From Jacaranda mimosifolia (Eukaryota; Streptophyta; Magnoliopsida; Lamiales; Bignoniaceae): a DNA stretch of 64,000 nucleotides. Made by a program: the position numbers and the translations under genes. Where the stretch lies: NCBI GenBank assembly GCA_018894105.1, contig CM032128.1, forward strand, positions 14,055,001 through 14,119,000. The letters are read 5' to 3'. This document shows positions 58,490-64,000 of the stretch, piece by piece. Within the stretch, counting starts at the first letter, position 1. Every line of letters begins with the position of its first letter. The notes under the pieces are model-generated. The model was not told the DNA's origin. It worked only from the letters and a program-made list of their open reading frames with translations, and did not search any database.

Positions 58490-60633
58490 TAATTAACTCA
58501 ATCAAAATTCTAATAGAATTTTTAATTCACATAAAAACACAAATCTAACATTATATAACAACATTTAATACATAAATCAAATTTAAACTAATATAATTTA
58601 ATCTAATACATAAATTAAATTTAAAGTAACATAATAAATCATAATTTAAACTAGCATTTATAATTAATAATATTAGTAAACACATAATGACACATAAACA
58701 CTCCCCCTTATGTTCATCACCATCATGCAAGCAATTAAAAACCAATCAGCAACAAATGAGAAGGTTCCACCCCTTCTCCCAACATCTCATCCTCCTTCCT
58801 AAATCCACCAATTCTAAACATTTCTAATGTATTGTACTATAAAAATATTACAAAATTAAAACAACATATCCAACTTACCTTTAAATGCTCCACTAAAATT
58901 AACACTTAGAAAAGATTTTCACCAAGTCAAAATAGCCTACATCATTAGGCACATGTTACAAGCGCACATATTTATTAATAAATCATAATTCCACAAACTA
59001 AATAAAAACTTAAATATTTAATACAATTCAATATATTGTACCGGCAAATTTAACTCAATCATAATTCTAATAAATTTTTTAATTCAAATAAAAACATAAC
59101 TCTAACAAATATAACAACATATAAAACTAACATAAAATGTAATTCAAATTTCAACTAATACATAAATCATTATTTCTGTTAAATCAAATTATTATACCAA
59201 AAATAATAAATTATTATTTGAGTTTAACCAACACGTAAATCAAATTTCAACTAAAACATGATCACATTTTAGCTAACGGAGACAATTAACTAAAATATAA
59301 TGGAGATAACTAAAACATAATTAAATTTTAACTAATTGAGACAAATTATATAAAACATAATTCATAAAACTAAAACATAAATCAAATTTTAACTAAAACA
59401 TAATTAAATTTTAACTAATTGAGACAAATTATATAAAACACAATTCATATAACTAAAACATAAATCAAATTTTAACTAAAACATAATTAAATTTTAACTA
59501 ATGGAGACAATTATCTAAAACATAATAGAGATAACTAAAACATAAATCAAATTTTAATTAATGGAGATAATTAACTAAAACATAACGAAGATAACTAAAA
59601 CATAATTAAATTTTAGCATAATTAAAAAAATTACCTCAATCAAGGGAAATAATACACAAGTATACACCCTTCAAACCTGAAACAATAACCCAAACAACCA
59701 TTTAGATTAAACTAAAAGAGAAAAAAAAAAAAAAGAAGAAGAAGAAGAGGAGGGGAGTGAACCTGAGAGATATGAAATGAGAAGAAAATGTCTTTGGGGG
59801 GGGGGGGGGGAAGCGAAATTAAGTCTTTAAAATTGAAATTTCAAAAAAAAAAAAATTCCCCCTTTTGCAACAAAATAATCCGTTGCATCCTTGACAAGTA
59901 AAGGTTTTTATTACTACTAAACTAACATTTCTTCTGAAAGAATTTTTTAAATAATTTTTTATTTAAAAATTAATAAGGTATTTAATATTTTTAACTAATT
60001 AATACATTAAATATTTTTAGGTAAGCATAAGTTTTAGAATTTTTTAAGTAGTAAAATTTTAATATTTTCATATATGTAAATATATATGTGTGTATACATA
60101 TGTATATATAAGTGAAGTAAATGAATGGTTGAGGTGAAAGATGGAGTGAGAAAATGAGAGGATAGATGTGCTTTTTAGGGTGTAGGGTTTTTTTGGGTAA
60201 ATTATGAGGGGTTTTTTTGGGTAAAAAATTGTAATATTTTGGGAGAAAGATTGGAGAATGTGCATGCATTTTGAAATTTTTTTGGAGGTTGAAAAATATT
60301 TTCCCAAAATATAGGAGAACAAGCCCTAAAAGAATTTATACACAAAAAAAGAAAAAAATTTCAAATAAAAAATTTATAGGTACTGTTAAAAGTTGCACTC
60401 ACCGAGTGCAACTTTCAACAATACCCATAATTTTGCTTACCAGTCAAAAAAGGTGGCTGGGGGACAAAATTTTGTTACTGTTGAAAGTTGCACTCGGTTG
60501 AGTGCAACTTTCAACAGTAACAAATAGAAATTGCATTCGGTGAGTGCAACTTACTATAAATTTGTAAAACTCCCAAAAAATGTGGTATTTTTGTAAAAAA
60601 AAAAAAATTCACATTTTTTTTTATAAAAAAACC
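58490..60633. repeat. Right terminal inverted repeat of the Mutator-like element
   Basis: This arm is the inverse partner of 45446-47500 and extends from just upstream of the transposase start to the outer end at 60633. It includes a G-run near 59796-59810 where the left arm has a C-run, and the same palindromic motifs at 60382-60420, 60477-60518 and 60532-60553. Confidence 0.88.
60477..60518. repeat. Perfect 42-bp palindrome in the right TIR
   Basis: A 19-base arm, ACTGTTGAAAGTTGCACTC, is followed by a GGTT loop and the exact inverse of the arm. Two further, less perfect palindromes of the same sequence family lie within 100 bases on either side. Confidence 0.95.
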
Positions 60634-60642
60634 AGGAATCAG

Positions 60643-61392
60643 CATATCACAAAAAAATGGTAATTGAAATGAAGTCAAAGAGTTATTAGCACGACAATCA
60701 CTTCCTATCTTTTTACCTCAAAATAATTGTTTGTTTTTCTGAAAACATGAAGTTTACGAGAGTTTATTTTGGAATTTAATAGTGAAAAGAGTGCATAGCT
60801 ATTGGTTCTTCATTAAGAACATATGTCCGCAAAATATAACTATACAGCTTTATAAGTCGGCTTGAAGAACATGCTCTTTCTAAACACTTATATTATTTAC
60901 AGTCACATTACTTCTTTTTTTTCCCCTCCATAAACATGGAACTATAGTTGCAAGCTTGCCTTGTGAAATTTGTTAGAGGATGTTTTAAAAATTTATTACT
61001 TCAAACTCTTTCTCTTTAAGACAAAATTGTCCCATACTAGTTTTGATGAGTTTTGGCCATCTTCTAAAATATAGTGACCTCTTCTTGGGATAGCAGTACA
61101 ATAAATTTCAAGATTAATGAACCAAAAGATGATCAAAATTCTCTTAATAAAAGATAATTTTCTAGAATATAATTGCATAAGAAAGAGATAAAAAATAATG
61201 AATTTTTTGGATGATTGACCAAATGAATTTAGCAAACATGGAAGAAACATTTATAGCTATTGGAAGATTAAATTTAAATAAAACATAACTATTAAGAAGA
61301 TTGTAACTAAATAAACATGCTTCTTAGCATGGTGCTCTATTGGAAAAGTACAAACTAAGCGGAAATTTCTGTTAGGAGTGACACTATAAATA
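60643..61392. other. Non-coding flank right of the Mutator-like element
   Basis: This AT-rich unique-looking sequence shows no coding frame with a recognisable domain and no repeat termini. Before the insertion it would have lain directly upstream of the TFIIA-L promoter. Confidence 0.5.
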
Positions 61393-61400
61393 ATCATAAT

Positions 61401-61575
61401 TAGGGATGACAATGGGGCGAGTCAAAATCTGAACCTGAGCTCAACTTGTCCCGAATGGGACAGATTTTGGGTGACTAAACAGGGTATGGGTCGGATCTGT
61501 GGTGCGATTTTCATAACCCGAATTATTTGGGGCGGTGATGGGGTTTACCTAACTCGCCCTACCACCCCGCCCAAT

Positions 61576-61613
<38 letters not shown>

Positions 61614-61984
61614 TTATTTTATACTTTTTGTTTCAGTTTACTATGACAAACTCATAATGTATAAAAATTTAGATATTGTATTGGTTATTACTTTAATTCT
61701 ACTCTTATATTTTATTTTGCTTCTAGAATCGTTTCTTATTTGCATGGATTTTTCATTTTTATACTTGAAATTTGAATTTTAATTGTTGTCAAGTGGTTCT
61801 GATTTGATACTTTCATTAACTTATTTGAATTTTTCTAATTCTTGGCGAGTTAAACCGGCCAACCCAATGGGACGAGGTGAGGCAAGGGGGCGAAGTCTTT
61901 TTGGGGCGGGGTGGGGTATGGTCTTGCGAGGCAGGGTATGGTGCGAGCCTAACCTGCCCCAAACCTACCCCACTACCATCCCTA
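61401..61984. mobile_element. Small non-autonomous hAT element
   Basis: This 584-bp element has ends TAGGGATGACAATGGGG and, on the minus strand from the right, TAGGGATGGTAGTGGGG. It is flanked by ATCATAAT at 61393-61400 and ATCATATT at 61985-61992, an 8-bp target duplication with one change. G/C-rich subterminal words (GGGGCGGG, ACCCCGCC) surround an AT-rich core that contains an (AAT)n run at 61577-61613. No transposase is encoded. Confidence 0.85.
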
Positions 61985-61992
61985 ATCATATT

Positions 61993-63518
61993 TATTGAAA
62001 AAAAATGCTAACAAGTAGTCATATCTTTTCTTATAATTACATCTTTCTATAAAATTATGTTTATTCTTTCATATATGTAGTCATGCCTTTTCTTTCTCAT
62101 TTTCAATTGGGATGGATGACTTTTCACTTTTGCACTTTTTTTATTTTAACAAATTATATTATTTTTAAGTAGTTTATTCTATGTTTTAATTTTTTAGTCA
62201 CTATTGGTTTTATGATTTTAAAGCTAAGGATTTTCTATAGTTGTTAAAAGAGACCTACTTAAAATAATGGTCAAAGCAAAAAATTTCAAATCATTTTCCA
62301 ACCACCTCCACATGAATGAAAATTAAAATATATGCTTATGCAAAGCAAGAAAGCATTCAAGTGGAAAGTTTTACACCAAAGATAGGTAACTTGTGACTTT
62401 AAAACATTGTTGGTATAAACGAAAAATATAATAGCCAGATAGTAACTTTCTTAGCCCATTTAGTTCTCATGATTGTGTCTGTTTTGGCTGTAAACAGTAT
62501 CTAAGTATTTATGATGAAGCTACCATCTCTATACTTGTATAGATAATCTTCTACAAAGAATATATTGCCATACTCCACTGTCTCAAACTAGGAATCATTA
62601 GAGATTTTTCTTAATCTCATAGTCTCCTTACTGATAGCACTAATCCATCATAGGAATGGATAGGATTTAGCTCCCAAGTACTCATTTGAATCATAACTAG
62701 TTATCTCATTCAACCACGATCCTAGGATCTCCAGTATACATGGTTAGGTTATGATGAGATTTTTAATTTGTTATTTTAATGTCCATTCTTCTTGATAAGC
62801 AATAATATTTTATCTCTAGATAGGTCATTCACACTAGATTCTCTCGTGATTTCAGATAATCAATTAAAATAACTCCAATTAAACTAATTGCTTTATAGTG
62901 ATTGTGTATATAGTGAATGTATCAGAGTTACTATTATCTATACTACTTGGTATCCTTCCAAATAGTAGACTGACTATCACAATGTGCCTTAATTGCAAGA
63001 ATTAGCTTATGTTAACCCCATTGTTTATAAAGTTATAGTTTTGATTTATGACAAACATGCATATTTTGAAAAAGAATTCCAGCATTACATCAAATATTTT
63101 GAAAGAGAATTTCTATGTTTTCTTAATAGAAAGTTATGTTGGATTTTATGATCTTTCAATTGTGGAAATAACTATTTAGGACAACTTCTTTGTCACATCA
63201 AATATTTTGAAAGAGAATTTCTACATATTCTTAAAAGCTAAGTTTCATTGGATTATTATAATCTTCCAATTATAGAAACAACTATTTAGATTCTATTTTG
63301 CTCCAAACTTGGCAATTGTCTTCTAAATCATTTAAACAAGGAAAGCAACATTATTAAGCACATGTTCCTTATGGTGGTTAAATTTAAGGAAATATGATCT
63401 TATACGAGTTAAACATGGAAAATATTGCAACGACTCATTCCACATAGAAGTATGATAACAATCAAATGAACAGATTGTTTCTTTCATATATTATCTACCC
63501 TTTGCACTCATTAATACT
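61993..63518. other. AT-rich non-coding
   Basis: No gene was recognised. A segment with ACATCAAATATTTTGAAAGA occurs twice with a 108-bp offset (63087 and 63195), a diverged tandem duplication covering roughly 63080-63300. Confidence 0.5.
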
Positions 63519-63523
63519 GATAC

Positions 63524-63860
63524 TGTTGAAAATTGTCTATAAGGACAATTTGGTAAATTGATCAAAAAAGATAATAAGTCCACAATTAATCAACTGAATA
63601 AAAAGGCTAAACAGCTTAAAGGACAAGTTAAGCCAATAAAAAGTGCACAAAAAAACCCTTAATGGGCCCAAGCCTATCAAGACTAAAAATTATAAATACC
63701 AACTCTAAGAGAGAGATTGGGCACATAAATATTTGCAAAAAAATCTCAAAATTGAAGAACTTTCGAGAAGAAAAGATCTCTCTGCATGCCTTCTAGAGAA
63801 GATGAACCGACACTCTGCTATTTTTCAAAAAGAATGTTGCTCAATTTCCAAGCAACATCA
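63524..63860 (+). repeat. 5' LTR of a gypsy element running off the window
   Basis: This 337-bp stretch begins TGTTGAAAATTG and ends AACATCA, with a TATA box, TATAAATACC, at 63691-63700. Directly after it, TTGACACCGTCTATGG at 63863-63878 matches the primer-binding-site region seen at 18063-18048 (TTGGCGTCGTCTGTGG). It is therefore probably the 5' LTR of a Tat-like gypsy element on the plus strand. The internal region and 3' LTR lie beyond position 64000, so the LTR cannot be confirmed by a partner. Confidence 0.55.
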
Positions 63861-64000
63861 TTTTGACACCGTCTATGGAAAAACTTTGAAGAATGAAGCA
63901 AAAATGCAAAGGATGCAAATGAGATCGAGATTCGTAACCTTAGCAATTAGGTGGGCCCAGCCTTGTAGAATGTGGAGAGTCACCAATCTAAAGTACCATT

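Larger units (their letters stand above)
45446..60633. mobile_element. 15.2-kb two-gene Mutator-like element with long TIRs
   Basis: The element is bounded by near-identical 9-mers, AGGAATCAA at 45437-45445 and AGGAATCAG at 60634-60642. A 9-bp target duplication is the Mutator hallmark. The ends are GGTTTTTTTATAAAA in inverted orientation, opening terminal inverted repeats of about 2.1 kb. Inside are two convergently transcribed genes whose 3' ends lie about 300 bp apart: a plant-mobile-domain gene (plus strand) and a mudrA-like transposase (minus strand). The arrangement resembles maize MuDR, where mudrA and mudrB converge. Here both genes are broken and a hAT element has enlarged the structure by 5 kb; without it the element is about 10.2 kb. 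Confidence 0.88.

Overview
The window is nuclear DNA of a flowering plant, most likely a eudicot. It is AT-rich, genes are sparse, introns are long, and most of it is layered transposable elements. Only two host genes look intact, both on the minus strand. One is an intronless E-class pentatricopeptide-repeat (PPR) gene at 20.3-22.1 kb. The other is an 11-exon gene at 36.6-45.1 kb for the large subunit of general transcription factor IIA (TFIIA-L); its exons join in frame to a 406-residue protein ending in the conserved TFIIA beta-barrel region. The species cannot be named from the sequence alone.

Layout. 0-6 kb: a 933-bp hAT-type element with a perfect 8-bp target duplication, then an internally deleted Ty3/gypsy retrotransposon with both LTRs, broken by two MITE-like insertions. 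6-18.5 kb: microsatellites, degenerate retrotransposon-like DNA, an array of about 115-bp repeats, and on the minus strand the LTR, primer-binding site and leader of a Tat/Ogre-like gypsy element. 18.5-24.6 kb: the PPR gene island. 24.6-27.5 kb: a second, oppositely oriented relic of the same gypsy family with gag and reverse-transcriptase traces. 30.7-35.7 kb: a decayed Ty1/copia element on the minus strand. 36.5-45.4 kb: TFIIA-L, whose two longest introns hold three short DNA transposons and a 350-bp tandem duplication. 61.4-62.0 kb: a small hAT element. 63.5 kb to the end: the 5' LTR of a gypsy element that runs out of the window.

The most notable object is a 15.2-kb Mutator-like element (45446-60633) inserted about 300 bp upstream of the TFIIA-L start codon. 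It has terminal inverted repeats of about 2.1 kb, a 9-bp target duplication with one mismatch, and two convergent genes: a mudrA-like transposase (minus strand) and a plant-mobile-domain (PMD, aminotransferase-like) gene (plus strand). The layout resembles maize MuDR, with a PMD gene where mudrB would be. Both genes are now broken. A 5-kb hAT element sits inside the PMD gene, and a 412-bp Harbinger-type MITE sits inside that hAT, so three insertion layers can be ordered. The inverted repeats carry 42-bp palindromes of the same sequence family at matching places in both arms.

No tRNA, rRNA, organellar insertion or CRISPR array was recognised. All repeat boundaries and exon junctions were read by eye.
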